Of a DNA stretch of 64,000 nucleotides, positions 26,834 to 36,118 are shown piece by piece. The translations under genes and the position numbers were made by a program. Within the stretch, counting starts at the first letter, position 1; every line of letters starts with the position of its first letter. Origin of the DNA: Pseudomonadota bacterium (lineage in GTDB: Bacteria > Desulfobacterota > Desulfobulbia > Desulfobulbales > SURF-16); contig JAHJKA010000031.1 of NCBI GenBank assembly GCA_018822545.1, positions 141,073 through 205,072 of the forward strand. Direction: 5' to 3'. The notes beneath the pieces are model-generated. The model saw only the letters and a list, made by a program, of their open reading frames with translations. It did not search any database and was not told the origin of the DNA.

Positions 26834-27057
26834 CTTGCCACTATATCGGGACCATGGAAATTCTGTCAAGCATTGGCCCGTCAGTTCCTGAGGCCGCGGC
26901 CCCGTTGTTTTTCATTCTCAACGTCAGATAAAGGCTGGTGATCCGCTCCAGGAAATCCCTTGCAAACCTTCACCCCTGTCCTCACGAAATTCTTATTAAA
27001 CGACATTATCTATATCTATAAAGGATCAATGCACAAGCTTAATATGAGGGTATGGTT

Positions 27058-27192
27058 ATGCTCAAACTAAATATTGCCTTGATGGTCTGTTTTTTCGCCC
27101 TGCTTCTTCGAGACGTATTTCAGCTGAAATACGTGAGAATACCCGCAAACAGTGATCTGGTCGTCCACATGTTCAATAAATACTGCGCATAG
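27058..27192 (+). CDS. Possible 44-residue membrane peptide
   Basis: A short frame encodes MLKLNIALMVCFFALLLRDV and a further 24 residues ending FNKYCA. It has a hydrophobic helix at residues 4-17 and a polar tail. GAGGG lies seven bases before the ATG. Upstream there is an A/T-rich stretch suited to a promoter. A 22-bp palindrome lies inside the frame. No relative is recognised, so the coding assignment is tentative; an RNA or a regulatory element is the alternative. Confidence 0.35.
   Translation: MLKLNIALMVCFFALLLRDVFQLKYVRIPANSDLVVHMFNKYCA
27113..27134. promoter_or_regulatory. Perfect 22-bp palindrome
   Basis: The half-site ACGTATTTCAG is followed directly by its exact inverse with no spacer. 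It lies inside the possible small gene 27058-27192. It could be an operator or a cruciform-forming element. Confidence 0.6.
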
Positions 27193-27248
27193 CGGTCAAT
27201 ACCAGCCTGTACATTTTCTCCTGCCCTGGACCTCCTGGCCTGCATCAT

Positions 27249-29123
27249 TCACCCCCCCGGCTCATCAAAGACAAAGCAAAACGACAAACAATCCTCCTCT
27301 GAGGTGAAACGGGTAGCATAGGGCACGGTCTTCAAAATATGGACCATGGGGTCGTTTAATTTGAGAACCTCACCCTCAAAACCCCGCACCCCCTTCTCTT
27401 TGGCGATATCGATCAGTTTTGACACCATATGGCTCGTAAGCCCCTGGTTGCGGAATTTCTCGGCCACGGTAAAGGCTATTTCCGCCATATTGGTGGCCCT
27501 ACTTAAATAATAGGAGCCAATGGCAACAATCTGCTGACTTTCTTCTGCGCCCACCAGGCCGACAATGGCAAAAACCGTTTCGTAATCGACATTGACCGTA
27601 TGCTGGGTCTCGTTATGGCTGAAAGTTGTCTTTGGCGCAAAGAAGCGCAGCTTGCGATCTTCAACATCAAGATCATAATAGAGTTCCTGCAGCAATCGTT
27701 CGTCCGTGGTTTTCACCGGCCGGAAAAAAATCTTTCCCATATCGCGGCTCTGGAAATGCCACTCGTACTTATCGGGATAGAGCACCACGACCCCGTCCTT
27801 GGTCAGGGGCAGGAGCTGATCCTGGTAGACGAAATTAAAGCGTTTGGCTTCAGCCAGCAACTCCTGCCTGAAATTCGGATGGGCAATGCCGATCATCTGC
27901 AAGACCCGATCGCGGATACTCTTGCCATGCAGGAAAGCGACCCCCCACTCGGTAACGACATAATGCACCTCACTACGCGGAATAACAACGCCGGAGGCGG
28001 GGGCAAGAGTGGCGACAATGCGTGAGATCTTACCGTCATGGGTGGTACTCGGCAGACAGATTATGGGCTTACCACCCTTTGACAGGGCGGCCCCCCGTGT
28101 AAAATCAAGCTGCCCCCCTACACCACTGTAGATATCAGCGCCGATGCTATCGGAGTTGACCTGGCCGGTCAGCGACACGGATAAGGCGGCATTGATCGAG
28201 ACCTGCTTGCTGTTTTTGGCAATATTAATGAGATTATTGATATGACTGGTGGGTTGAAACTCAACAAAGGGATTTTCCCGAACATAGTCATAAAGACGTT
28301 GCGACCCCATGGCAAAGGAGGTCTGAATATGGGGATGATGGTTATTGCGGCAGGTAACCACCCCCTCCTCAATGAGGTCGATCACTGAGTCGGAGATCAC
28401 CTCACTGAAAATAGCCAGGTCTTTTTTATCCTTGAGATACTCAAGAGTGGCATTGGGGATCGTGCCGATGCCGAACTGCAGAGTGGAACCGTTTTCAATG
28501 ATCCGAGCGCAGAGACGGCCGATTTTCTGAGTTGTTTCGTCAGGCTGCGGATATGCAAACTCCAAAAGTGGCGACTCATGGTAGACAAAATGGTCAATAT
28601 CGCTAAAGCGCACAAACGAGTCGCCAAGAGTGCGGGGCATCTGGGGATTAATCTGGGCAATAACCATCTTGGCGTGGTCAAACACCGTACGGTTGATATC
28701 AACATTGATGCCCAACGAGCAGAAACCATATCTCCCTGGCGGGCTCACCTGCAGTAAAGCAACATCTATGCGAAGCCTGCCTGATTTGATCAGTTCCGGG
28801 ATATCGGAAAGGGAAATGGGGATGTAATCGGCCTTGCCGTCATTAACGGCCTGCCGAATGGTCGGCCCTACGAACAGGGCCTGGTGCCGGTAAGGGGAGG
28901 GTTCCTTATCGTCAAAAAATTTATTGCCGGACAGGGTGAGGAAATGGATGATTTCGCAATCAGTGAAACTATTTTTCCGGAGAATAAGCTGTTCCGTAAG
29001 GATCGTGGGTTCACTGCAGCCGGAGCCAATATAGATCCGGGAACCAGGGTGGATAAAATCTGCTAATTTCTCCGGAGCTATCTCCCTGTCACTGCTTTTC
29101 TGCCACCAGTCATCACTGTACAT
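27249..29123 (-). CDS. Acetyl-CoA hydrolase/CoA-transferase with C-terminal GNAT domain
   Basis: A 624-residue two-part cytoplasmic enzyme. Residues 1-450 are an acetyl-CoA hydrolase/4-hydroxybutyrate CoA-transferase-like unit: GSGCSEPTILTEQL at the N-terminus, catalytic Glu in AIFSEVISDS (near residue 241), SGVGGQLDFTRGAALSKGGKPI, and VVTEWGVAFLHGKSIRDR. Residues about 455-615 are an N-acetyltransferase fold with EIAFTVAEKFRNQGLTSHMVSKLI. Such fusions transfer or hydrolyse CoA on small acids; the GNAT part may regulate or acylate. GGAGGGG before the ATG supports the start. Its substrate is unknown; the neighbouring dehydratase activases suggest acyl-CoA metabolism. Confidence 0.87.
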   Translation of the reverse strand: MYSDDWWQKSSDREIAPEKLADFIHPGSRIYIGSGCSEPTILTEQLILRKNSFTDCEIIHFLTLSGNKFFDDKEPSPYRHQALFVGPTIRQAVNDGKADYIPISLSDIPELIKSGRLRIDVALLQVSPPGRYGFCSLGINVDINRTVFDHAKMVIAQINPQMPRTLGDSFVRFSDIDHFVYHESPLLEFAYPQPDETTQKIGRLCARIIENGSTLQFGIGTIPNATLEYLKDKKDLAIFSEVISDSVIDLIEEGVVTCRNNHHPHIQTSFAMGSQRLYDYVRENPFVEFQPTSHINNLINIAKNSKQVSINAALSVSLTGQVNSDSIGADIYSGVGGQLDFTRGAALSKGGKPIICLPSTTHDGKISRIVATLAPASGVVIPRSEVHYVVTEWGVAFLHGKSIRDRVLQMIGIAHPNFRQELLAEAKRFNFVYQDQLLPLTKDGVVVLYPDKYEWHFQSRDMGKIFFRPVKTTDERLLQELYYDLDVEDRKLRFFAPKTTFSHNETQHTVNVDYETVFAIVGLVGAEESQQIVAIGSYYLSRATNMAEIAFTVAEKFRNQGLTSHMVSKLIDIAKEKGVRGFEGEVLKLNDPMVHILKTVPYATRFTSEEDCLSFCFVFDEPGG

Positions 29124-29240
29124 GGCCCCTCCGCCGTTAGGTAGTATTACGGACCATGGTAGCAGATCGGAGTTGAAATATTAACGACTAAAATGGCCGC
29201 CCGGCAATTTGCGTACACAGTGGCCAGGTCGTTTTTTTTT

Positions 29241-29334
29241 TGCCATGGAATCCACGAAATTTTAGAGAGTGCGAAAAAAGCCTGGAAACGAGAAAGCCCC
29301 TGCCTTGCCGTGAGTTCAGTGGATTCCGTGGCCA
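29241..29334. repeat. Palindromic repeat, family B
   Basis: TGCCATGGAATCCACGAAA (29241-29259) faces an inverted, slightly diverged copy ending GTGGATTCCGTGGCCA (29319-29334). The same unit occurs at 38501-38523 and 63715-63786. The flanking bases 29124-29381 show no gene. Confidence 0.75.
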
Positions 29335-29381
29335 GACTGCCTTTTGACTGGCGACACGGGTGAACCAACCCTTGGCAGAAA

Positions 29382-30383
29382 TCAGCTCTGCTCCTGGCCC
29401 TGTTTTTTACCCTCGGAATAGCGGCCGCAGCGGTCATTCCAGAAGGAGACGGCCTTAGCGTCGCGATGGAGGCGCAGCACCGTGCACTCCTCCTCGCATT
29501 TGCGGCAGGTGAAGCTGTCCACCGCAAATTCCCTCTTTAATAGCTCAAAGCCCTGGAAGGGTGGACGCTGACCTTGAGCCTTGGAGGCATAGATGGCAGC
29601 GCCATAGGCCCCTGCCACCCCGTAATAGGGAAAGACTTCGATGGGATGACCGGTCTGTCGCTCAAATTCTTTGACAATGCCCTTATTGGCCGCCACGCCG
29701 CCCTGAAAGACCACAGGTGCCAGAATCTGTTTACCACGGGCCACGGTGGCCAGATAGTTGCGGACCAGAGACTGGCAGAGGCCGGCGACGATCTCGTTGC
29801 GGCCCACGCCGATCTGCTGTTTGTGGATCATATCGGTTTCGGCAAAGACCGTGCAACGCCCGGAAATAGAAGCTGGGCTCTCTGAAGCCAGGGCCATCTC
29901 CCCCATATCCTCCACCTTCACCCCCAAGCGGCCGGCCTGCTGGTCAAGAAAAGAGCCGGTGCCGGCGGCGCACACCGTGTTCATATTAAAATCAATGGCC
30001 ATCCGGTCGCGGACAATGATGATTTTTGAGTCCTGACCGCCGATCTCGATAATGGTCTGGGCGTCCGGGGCAATGGTCAGGGCGGCCAGGGTGTGGGTGG
30101 TGATCTCATTTTTGATAAGATCGGTGCCGATCAGCTTGGCGGCCAGCATCCTGCCGCTGCCGGTGGTGGCGGCAGCCAGGACCTGAAACGGGCGGGGGTC
30201 GCTCTCAATGCGTTCCATAACCTGACGGATGGAACGGATTGGATCGCCCTTGGTGCGCAGATAGACATGGTCAAGCACCTCCATGCTGCCGGCGGCAAGC
30301 AGCACCATCTTGGTGGTGACTGAACCGACATCAATGCCGAGATAGACCGGCACCGCCTCCCTATTAACGTGTGGTGATTCCAT
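29382..30383 (-). CDS. Acyl-CoA dehydratase activase (BadF/BadG/BcrA/BcrD type)
   Basis: A 333-residue ASKHA-fold ATPase. It has the phosphate-1 loop LGIDVGSVTTKMVL (about 15-29), GGQDSK (115-120) and CAAGTGSFLDQQA with Cys138, the residue that helps ligate the inter-subunit [4Fe-4S] cluster in activators such as HgdC. These proteins use ATP to drive low-potential electron transfer to 2-hydroxyacyl-CoA dehydratases or benzoyl-CoA reductases. An added tail carries CRKCEEEC (near 296-303) and a further Cys, possibly a second metal site. The ATG at 30383 overlaps the upstream gene by 20 bases; a GTG at 30353 is possible. Confidence 0.88.
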   Translation of the reverse strand: MESPHVNREAVPVYLGIDVGSVTTKMVLLAAGSMEVLDHVYLRTKGDPIRSIRQVMERIESDPRPFQVLAAATTGSGRMLAAKLIGTDLIKNEITTHTLAALTIAPDAQTIIEIGGQDSKIIIVRDRMAIDFNMNTVCAAGTGSFLDQQAGRLGVKVEDMGEMALASESPASISGRCTVFAETDMIHKQQIGVGRNEIVAGLCQSLVRNYLATVARGKQILAPVVFQGGVAANKGIVKEFERQTGHPIEVFPYYGVAGAYGAAIYASKAQGQRPPFQGFELLKREFAVDSFTCRKCEEECTVLRLHRDAKAVSFWNDRCGRYSEGKKQGQEQS

Positions 30384-31305
30384 CTATCACATCCAAAAAA
30401 GCTTCCAGGCGGGTGACCACATGCTCGCGTTGGCTATGCTCGTCACCCACCAGGACCATCATGGGAATTTTGCCTGCTAATTTCTTATGTAAACTCATGA
30501 GCTCGATGCGGACCAGGGCATCCACTCCACAGTTAAAGGAGAGCAGATAGATAATACCGGCCGGCGCCATCTCCTCGGTGACATGCATAAAGGCCCCTAA
30601 GCATTCCCGGGCGCCACGCCAATACATGGTCTTGGCGTAATAATCGTTGCGGGCCGCCACCTGGTCCAGGGTCTGAAAATCAAGGTCCTGGGGGGTGACC
30701 ACGCCATAGCCCTGGCCATTCAAAATCTCCGGGATACCCATATTGAGATGCGGATCCTGGAGCATATAGGCCCGGCCGATGAGGGCAATGTTCTTGGCAT
30801 AGGGGGCAAGCTTGGCGCTCAGTTTGGCCGCCTTGGCCTCAGCACTCTCAGGACGGGGGAAAGCCATCCTCTGCGCAGGAAGACGGCTTGCAAACAGCCC
30901 TTTCAGCACCTCGGCCCGCACGCACTCCTCATCCTCCCGGCTGCTGATATCCACCACCGTATCGATAATCGACGTCGCCTTTTCCGGGCCGGGCAAGCGA
31001 TCCCTGTTCATGATCACAAGATCTGGAAAGGCCCGGAAATTGGGACAGAGCAGATGGCCATCCAGGCGGACCAGGCGGGGGATGAGAAGACGATCCACCT
31101 CGGGCAGCAAGGCCATGGCCGTACGGATCATCTTTTTAAAGGGAAAGCAGGCATCGCCTTCTGAAAGCGGCCTGGTCTGCAGCCCACTGTTGGCCTCAGC
31201 GGCCACATGGCAAAACTGGACATCAGGCACCAGCCTGCCGACATCCTCCTTGAGGCGACGCACCCATTCAAAACTGAGCAACTCCACGGGCAGACCTATT
31301 TTCAT
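30364..31305 (-). CDS. DUF2229 acyl-CoA dehydratase activase-related protein (second copy)
   Basis: A 313-residue cytoplasmic protein of the family often fused to, or beside, BadF-type activases (DUF2229). The family's Cys-Pro-Lys element appears as GDACFPFKKMI near residue 53; further conserved patches are GRAYMLQDPHLNMGIPE and YLLSFNCGVDALVRIE with Cys. These resemble subunits of 2-hydroxyglutaryl-CoA dehydratase and may bind a cluster. The second ATG (31305) is chosen because AGGAGG then has a five-base spacer; the first at 31308 is too close. It sits nine bases after the preceding gene. Confidence 0.78.
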   Translation of the reverse strand: MKIGLPVELLSFEWVRRLKEDVGRLVPDVQFCHVAAEANSGLQTRPLSEGDACFPFKKMIRTAMALLPEVDRLLIPRLVRLDGHLLCPNFRAFPDLVIMNRDRLPGPEKATSIIDTVVDISSREDEECVRAEVLKGLFASRLPAQRMAFPRPESAEAKAAKLSAKLAPYAKNIALIGRAYMLQDPHLNMGIPEILNGQGYGVVTPQDLDFQTLDQVAARNDYYAKTMYWRGARECLGAFMHVTEEMAPAGIIYLLSFNCGVDALVRIELMSLHKKLAGKIPMMVLVGDEHSQREHVVTRLEAFLDVIDGITTR

Positions 31306-31314
31306 CATGACCTC

Positions 31315-32415
31315 CTAGAGTAAATGCCCACTTCGTTTCATGTGCATAATATCGACAAAGGCCTCGATCTGGGTGTCGATACGCAGGCCCATGTCCTTTC
31401 TGTCCAGGGGTAAAGAAAGCACAGGGATGCCAAGCTCAGTGGCCACGGTGGACAGTACACTTGCGGCCGTGGTTTCCGGCATGCAGGAAAAGGGATAGAC
31501 ATGAACCACGCCATCATAATCCCTCTTTTTAGCAAGCACCGTCTCAGCCACGGAGAAATTACACTCAGCTCCCACATCGTACTTGAGATAAGGCACCGCA
31601 AGTTCCATGAGCTCTGCCCTCTCCTTGAGCAGTCCCTTGTCTAAACGCGATCCCCGGCGGATATGGCTGCTGAAATAGGAGGAGCGCTCCACCTCAACAC
31701 CCTGATGACCGAGACGCTGCTCGATATTCATATTGATGGAAGGCTCCATCACCGTGTACACCTCGCCAACCATCATGACCTTCAAGGGTTTACGGCCATG
31801 CTCTTTAATCTCGTTAAGGGCATCAACAGACTTTTTCCCGACCCGGGAGATGGCAAGCAGACTGCGGGCCTTATCAAGTGCAGCCAGAGCCTCTTGCAGC
31901 CAGCGTTCCACCTCAAGGGGATACGCTGCCACCGCCCGCTTCTTGGCCGCCAAACCCTCCAGATGCTCGCACCACCTCATCTTGCGCCAACCAATCATGA
32001 TGGCCCGCGGGAACTTGAGAAAATTAGCAATTGTCAGCTCACGGCGCAGCTCCTTGGTCTCATCATGGTTCTGGAGAAAGGCCTGCCAGGTAAAGATACC
32101 GGGGATAGTAAGCCAACGGAACTCATAGCCCAGATCGGTCAAAATGATCTTGATGGTTCGGTCATAAAGCCCCAGACGGCAGGGAGGTCCACTGCCCACC
32201 ATGACAATGGTATCAGCACCGGCATCCAGGGCCTCAATAAAGTTGCCCAGGATGATTTTTAAAGGCAGGCACACTGATTCGTTGGTGTGGAATTCGCCGA
32301 TCTCCCTGGTTTTATCCGTGGTGGGCGGCGGCAGGACATAGGGGATTCCCGCCTCTTCAGCAATGGCCTTGCAAAAGATATACATGCTGCCTAAATGGGG
32401 AAAGGTGACTTTCAT
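31315..32415 (-). CDS. DUF2229 acyl-CoA dehydratase activase-related protein (first copy)
   Basis: A 366-residue relative of the downstream gene product. It has a similar Cys-Pro-Lys element (NESVCLPLKIILGN, near residue 50), VGSGPPCRLGLYDR, GEVYTVMEPSINMNIEQRLG and a C-terminal VYPFSCMPET. It is the first gene of a three-gene operon with the second DUF2229 protein and the BadF ATPase; in many anaerobes these occur as one very long protein. The ATG at 32415 is chosen because MKVTFPHLG starts the family homology; upstream residues look non-coding. The ribosome-binding site is weak. Confidence 0.78.
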   Translation of the reverse strand: MKVTFPHLGSMYIFCKAIAEEAGIPYVLPPPTTDKTREIGEFHTNESVCLPLKIILGNFIEALDAGADTIVMVGSGPPCRLGLYDRTIKIILTDLGYEFRWLTIPGIFTWQAFLQNHDETKELRRELTIANFLKFPRAIMIGWRKMRWCEHLEGLAAKKRAVAAYPLEVERWLQEALAALDKARSLLAISRVGKKSVDALNEIKEHGRKPLKVMMVGEVYTVMEPSINMNIEQRLGHQGVEVERSSYFSSHIRRGSRLDKGLLKERAELMELAVPYLKYDVGAECNFSVAETVLAKKRDYDGVVHVYPFSCMPETTAASVLSTVATELGIPVLSLPLDRKDMGLRIDTQIEAFVDIMHMKRSGHLL

Positions 32416-32607
32416 AATACCGACACACAAAAAATAGAGAATGGCAACCGCTGACTCCAAAATCAAATCCAGCTAGCCAGACAAAAGGTACCAATAAAAT
32501 GACGAATGCGCCCTAAACAATTTTCCGCAAAGTCGCTAAGCCCCTGCCATGTTTCAGGCGCTTAAAAACGCGGTGTACAGGTCACAGATCTCTGTAGCAA
32601 AAGGGCT

Positions 32608-32634
32608 TTGCCAATACAAAAAATGTGGTATAGT
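32608..32634 (+). promoter_or_regulatory. Candidate promoter of the outer-membrane protein gene
   Basis: TATAGT (32629-32634) is a near-consensus -10. TTGCCA (32608-32613) lies 15 bases upstream, a short spacer. The gene starts at 32760. Confidence 0.3.
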
Positions 32635-32759
32635 CCCGGCCAAACTATGCCATTGCACACTGCTCTTTGCAGTGTACTCTCCCCAAGAAGCCTCAACCTT
32701 TCCGACTCTTTTACCGAGCAAGCTCCGCCCCAATCCACTCAGCCCATAGGTCTCTTGTT

Positions 32760-34106
32760 ATGAAAATATCAATACAGAGTATTTTGCTGTCAGCCCTTTT
32801 TTTTGCCCTAACCACTCCGGTGGCCGCCCAAGAGCAGGAGACTGCAATTTCCTCTCTCAGCAAAACGCCCTCCGTTCTTGAGTGCAAGGAACAGCAATGG
32901 GGAATCGGTTTCGGGGTGCGGGTGGCGTCCATTCCTTTTAAAGGTGACAACTCCACCCTCCATGACTTGATTCCTCTGCTCTATTACGAGGATGACCATC
33001 TCTTTCTCGATGGCCTTGAGGGCGGGGTCAAGTTACTGACCCAGGACGATTGGCAGTTGCGCCTTCTGGCCCGCTGGCGATTCTTTGATGTGCCGGATGA
33101 TGATTATGATGCCCAGGTTGACACCGATGTCCTCGATTGGGGGCTTCAGCTGCATTATCAACCTACGCAGAGTCCCCTCTCTTTCGATATTGATTTCATG
33201 GCCGACGAGCGTCAGCGCCTGTCGTCAAACTGGCGGGCCAGCCTGGAGATAGATGGTGGCCCCCTTACCTTTAATCCCTATATGGGCCTGCGTTTCAAGA
33301 GCTCACGCTTCAACAATTATTACTACGGCCTGACCCTTGACCATGTCGGCTCAGGCATGGATGTCATCGCTGGTGTCGAGGCCAAGTATCACCTCTTTGA
33401 CGATGTCTTTCTGCTTGCCTCCCTGGAGGCAACCTGGCTCGACAGTAATGCCCGTGACTCCTTCTATGTGGAGGATGATTTCCAGGAAAATATCTTTCTC
33501 GGCATCAGCTATCAAAACGGCAGTAAGACCCTGTGCCAATCAGCCATTAAGGCCAAACCTTACGTCCGCATAGCCCATGGCTGGGCCACGCCATCTGACC
33601 TCAACGACATTATTTCCTTTAACCGCGAACGCGATTACGACAATAACCAGCTCACCTCAATTTTTTACGGTCATCCCCTGGCCGATGATTTTTTGGGCAT
33701 GCCCCTGGAGTCCTACCTCACCCCTGGTTTTGTCTGGCATTGGAACTCCGGGGTCCAGGAATCCAGTCAGGAGTTTGTCCTGGCCTTTAAGCATTATTAC
33801 ACCTTTGACTGGCCCGTCACCTGGCGTTTCGGAGTGGGCGAGGGTCTGTCCTATGCCGCCGAAGTCAGCTATATCGAACAGATAGAAATGGATGACAAGG
33901 AAATTGAGGCCAGCAAGTGGTTACTCTTTCTCGATTTCTCCCTTGATCTTGACCTGGGTGAAGCCCTTCACCTTGATGCCCTTGACGATGTCTGGCTTGG
34001 CTACTCCATCCACCACCGCTCCGGCATCTTCGGCAGTTCGTCCATGTTCGGCAATATCAAGGGTGGCAGCAACTACAACTCTGTCTATCTGCAATACCAT
34101 TTTTAG
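32760..34106 (+). CDS. MipA/OmpV-like outer-membrane protein with PagL-like C-terminal motif
   Basis: A 448-residue outer-membrane protein with a clear signal peptide (MKISIQSILLSALFFALTTPVAAQ, cleaved near residue 24) and a terminal Phe (YNSVYLQYHF). Residues about 45-270 resemble MipA/OmpV barrels (WGIGFGVRVASIPFKGD, LIPLLYYEDDHLFLDG). The C-terminal 180 residues form a second beta-rich segment with IHHRSGIFG. Its H419-R-S421 recalls the catalytic His-x-Ser of PagL-type lipid A deacylases, which suggests, but does not prove, enzymatic activity. The protein is much longer than an ordinary MipA (about 250 residues). The ATG at 32760 is chosen because it begins the signal peptide. A perfect hairpin terminator follows. 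Confidence 0.75.
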   Translation: MKISIQSILLSALFFALTTPVAAQEQETAISSLSKTPSVLECKEQQWGIGFGVRVASIPFKGDNSTLHDLIPLLYYEDDHLFLDGLEGGVKLLTQDDWQLRLLARWRFFDVPDDDYDAQVDTDVLDWGLQLHYQPTQSPLSFDIDFMADERQRLSSNWRASLEIDGGPLTFNPYMGLRFKSSRFNNYYYGLTLDHVGSGMDVIAGVEAKYHLFDDVFLLASLEATWLDSNARDSFYVEDDFQENIFLGISYQNGSKTLCQSAIKAKPYVRIAHGWATPSDLNDIISFNRERDYDNNQLTSIFYGHPLADDFLGMPLESYLTPGFVWHWNSGVQESSQEFVLAFKHYYTFDWPVTWRFGVGEGLSYAAEVSYIEQIEMDDKEIEASKWLLFLDFSLDLDLGEALHLDALDDVWLGYSIHHRSGIFGSSSMFGNIKGGSNYNSVYLQYHF

Positions 34107-34128
34107 CGATTTTTCCCCCTGGCGCTCA

Positions 34129-34174
34129 AACAAACAAAGGCCCATCCGAAATCTCGGATGGGCCTTTGTTTGTT
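34129..34174. terminator. Terminator with 21-bp perfect stem
   Basis: Arms 34129-34149 and 34154-34174 are exact inverses around a 4-base loop, with A-rich and T-rich ends. It lies between converging genes and can serve both. Confidence 0.9.
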
Positions 34175-34237
34175 ATATATAATTCGAAATGATGAGAGAA
34201 ACCCATGATTCGCTTGCGCTTTCAGCCTACCGACAGC

Positions 34238-36118
34238 TCACCCCAACCAGTGCCCTAGTTTTTCCCGTAAAACATCCTTCTTAACCGGTTTAGCCAGGTA
34301 ATCATCCATGCCCGCATCCAGACATTTTTGGCGATCTCCGTCGATGGCATTGGCGGTCATGGCGATAATGGGCAGGCGCTTCAGGCCTTGGCTCTTCTCG
34401 CGCTCGCGGATGGCCCGGGTGGCCTGATAGCCATCCATAACCGGCATCTGACAGTCCATGAGAATGAGGTCAAACTTGTTCTCGTCACAGGCGTGGAAGG
34501 CTCTCTCGCCATTTTCCTCCATCTGCACGGTGAGGCCAAGACTTAAGAGCATCTTCATGGCCACCATCTGATTAACCTTATTATCTTCCACCAGCAGGAC
34601 AGAACCAGCAAGCTCATCGATTTTGGCGGGTATGTCTTTGATCTCCTCCGCTTCGAGCTCACCACTGGGCGGCACAAGAAAATCAAGCTCGCACCAGAAG
34701 GTAGAACCATCACCCAGCTCGCTGCTCAAGCCAAACTGCCCCCCCATGAGCAGGACCAGCTGTTTGACAATGGCAAGCCCCAGACCGGTACCACCATACT
34801 TTCTGGTGGTGGAGCCATCCGCTTGGGTAAAGGGTTGGAACAAGGAATCCTGTTGCCCTTTTGCAATGCCGATGCCGGTATCCTCTACCTCAAGGCGTAC
34901 ACCGATCGTGTTGCCAGAGCCGGGGAGACAGTGAACTCGAACGGTGATAAGGCCATGGTCGGTGAATTTAATCGCATTGGTCAGCAGGTTGCCCAGAATC
35001 TGCCTGATACGGATGGAATCACCCATGAGGCGAGCGGGCAGCGTGCTGTCAATTTCCGCCTTCAGATCGATGGATTTTTCCTTGGCCAGATTGCTAAACA
35101 GGCTCACCAATTCCTTAACAACCTGGCTTAGATTAAAGGGAACATCCTCAAGCACCAATTTACGCGCCTCAATCTTTGAAAAATCAAGGATATCATTGAG
35201 AATGGTGAGCAGGGCATCAGCCGAGGAATGGGCCACCTTGACATACTGCTTCTGGTTTTCCTGAAGATCGGTCTCTTCCAGGATTTGCAGGGTGCCGAGA
35301 ATGCCGTTCATGGGGGTGCGAATCTCATGACTCATGTTCGCCAGAAATTCATCCTTGGAACGACTGGCGGCCTCTGCCACTTCCTTGGCCTTGATCAACT
35401 CCTTTTCCGTTTGCCGACGGCGCTCATTCTCAGCTACAAGCTCCTCATTAAGGGCATCACTCTCAACCCGGGCATCCTTCAGGTTGGTCACCAGTTCCTC
35501 GTTGGCAAAACCCTTTTTAAGGGAATCCACCAAGGCTGCCTGCATGCTTTTAGCCGAGTTTATTAAAACCAAGAGATAAAAAAGTAAGATGAGGGACATG
35601 GTCAGGTAAACCTCACCACCCTCGCTGAACAACATGTAGGCCAAGGGAAGGGCCGCTGAAAATATATAGAAATAGTAAAGCCTGAGCATGGGGGAAAGAA
35701 TAGGTATGGCTCCGGCTGTCAAACCGGCAACAATAAAAACCAAACCAAGCTGAGCCAGGGGCTCTCCAACAGGAAAGAGAACCACCACGCCAAAGCCCCA
35801 TAAAAGACCAGTGGCCACCACCATGGCCACATACATTCTCACACAACGCAAGGTGACCAAGACATTCTGGATATTCCTGCGTTTGTAGCAGCGCGTTGCC
35901 CAAAGACGAACAATGAAAATAAGGGCCATGATCCCGCCCCAGGGTGGCATCAGCGGCGGCGAAATGTAAAATCCCATCATAACGATCAAAGCGACAACAA
36001 GGACCATGGAGGCCACGCTGCTGCTATAGCCGTTGTCCATAACCAGCTTGAGAAGCTCTTCTTCGACCTTGCTCTTATTGGGTGTATTCTGGCGTAATGA
36101 AAGAAATAATTCCAGCAT
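34238..36118 (-). CDS. Hybrid sensor histidine kinase/response regulator
   Basis: A 626-residue hybrid kinase. An N-terminal membrane domain of about six helices (residues 35-190) is followed by a coiled coil (about 200-250). The HisKA domain has H264 in NMSHEIRTPMNG, then a HATPase_c domain (NAIKFT, DTGIGI, GGTGLGLAIV) and a C-terminal receiver with D555 in LILMDCQMPVMDG and KP near the end. No phosphotransfer domain is attached, so a separate one or a reverse phosphorelay is implied. The ATG at 36118 is preferred over an upstream TTG. No cognate output regulator is adjacent. Confidence 0.9.
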   Translation of the reverse strand: MLELFLSLRQNTPNKSKVEEELLKLVMDNGYSSSVASMVLVVALIVMMGFYISPPLMPPWGGIMALIFIVRLWATRCYKRRNIQNVLVTLRCVRMYVAMVVATGLLWGFGVVVLFPVGEPLAQLGLVFIVAGLTAGAIPILSPMLRLYYFYIFSAALPLAYMLFSEGGEVYLTMSLILLFYLLVLINSAKSMQAALVDSLKKGFANEELVTNLKDARVESDALNEELVAENERRRQTEKELIKAKEVAEAASRSKDEFLANMSHEIRTPMNGILGTLQILEETDLQENQKQYVKVAHSSADALLTILNDILDFSKIEARKLVLEDVPFNLSQVVKELVSLFSNLAKEKSIDLKAEIDSTLPARLMGDSIRIRQILGNLLTNAIKFTDHGLITVRVHCLPGSGNTIGVRLEVEDTGIGIAKGQQDSLFQPFTQADGSTTRKYGGTGLGLAIVKQLVLLMGGQFGLSSELGDGSTFWCELDFLVPPSGELEAEEIKDIPAKIDELAGSVLLVEDNKVNQMVAMKMLLSLGLTVQMEENGERAFHACDENKFDLILMDCQMPVMDGYQATRAIREREKSQGLKRLPIIAMTANAIDGDRQKCLDAGMDDYLAKPVKKDVLREKLGHWLG

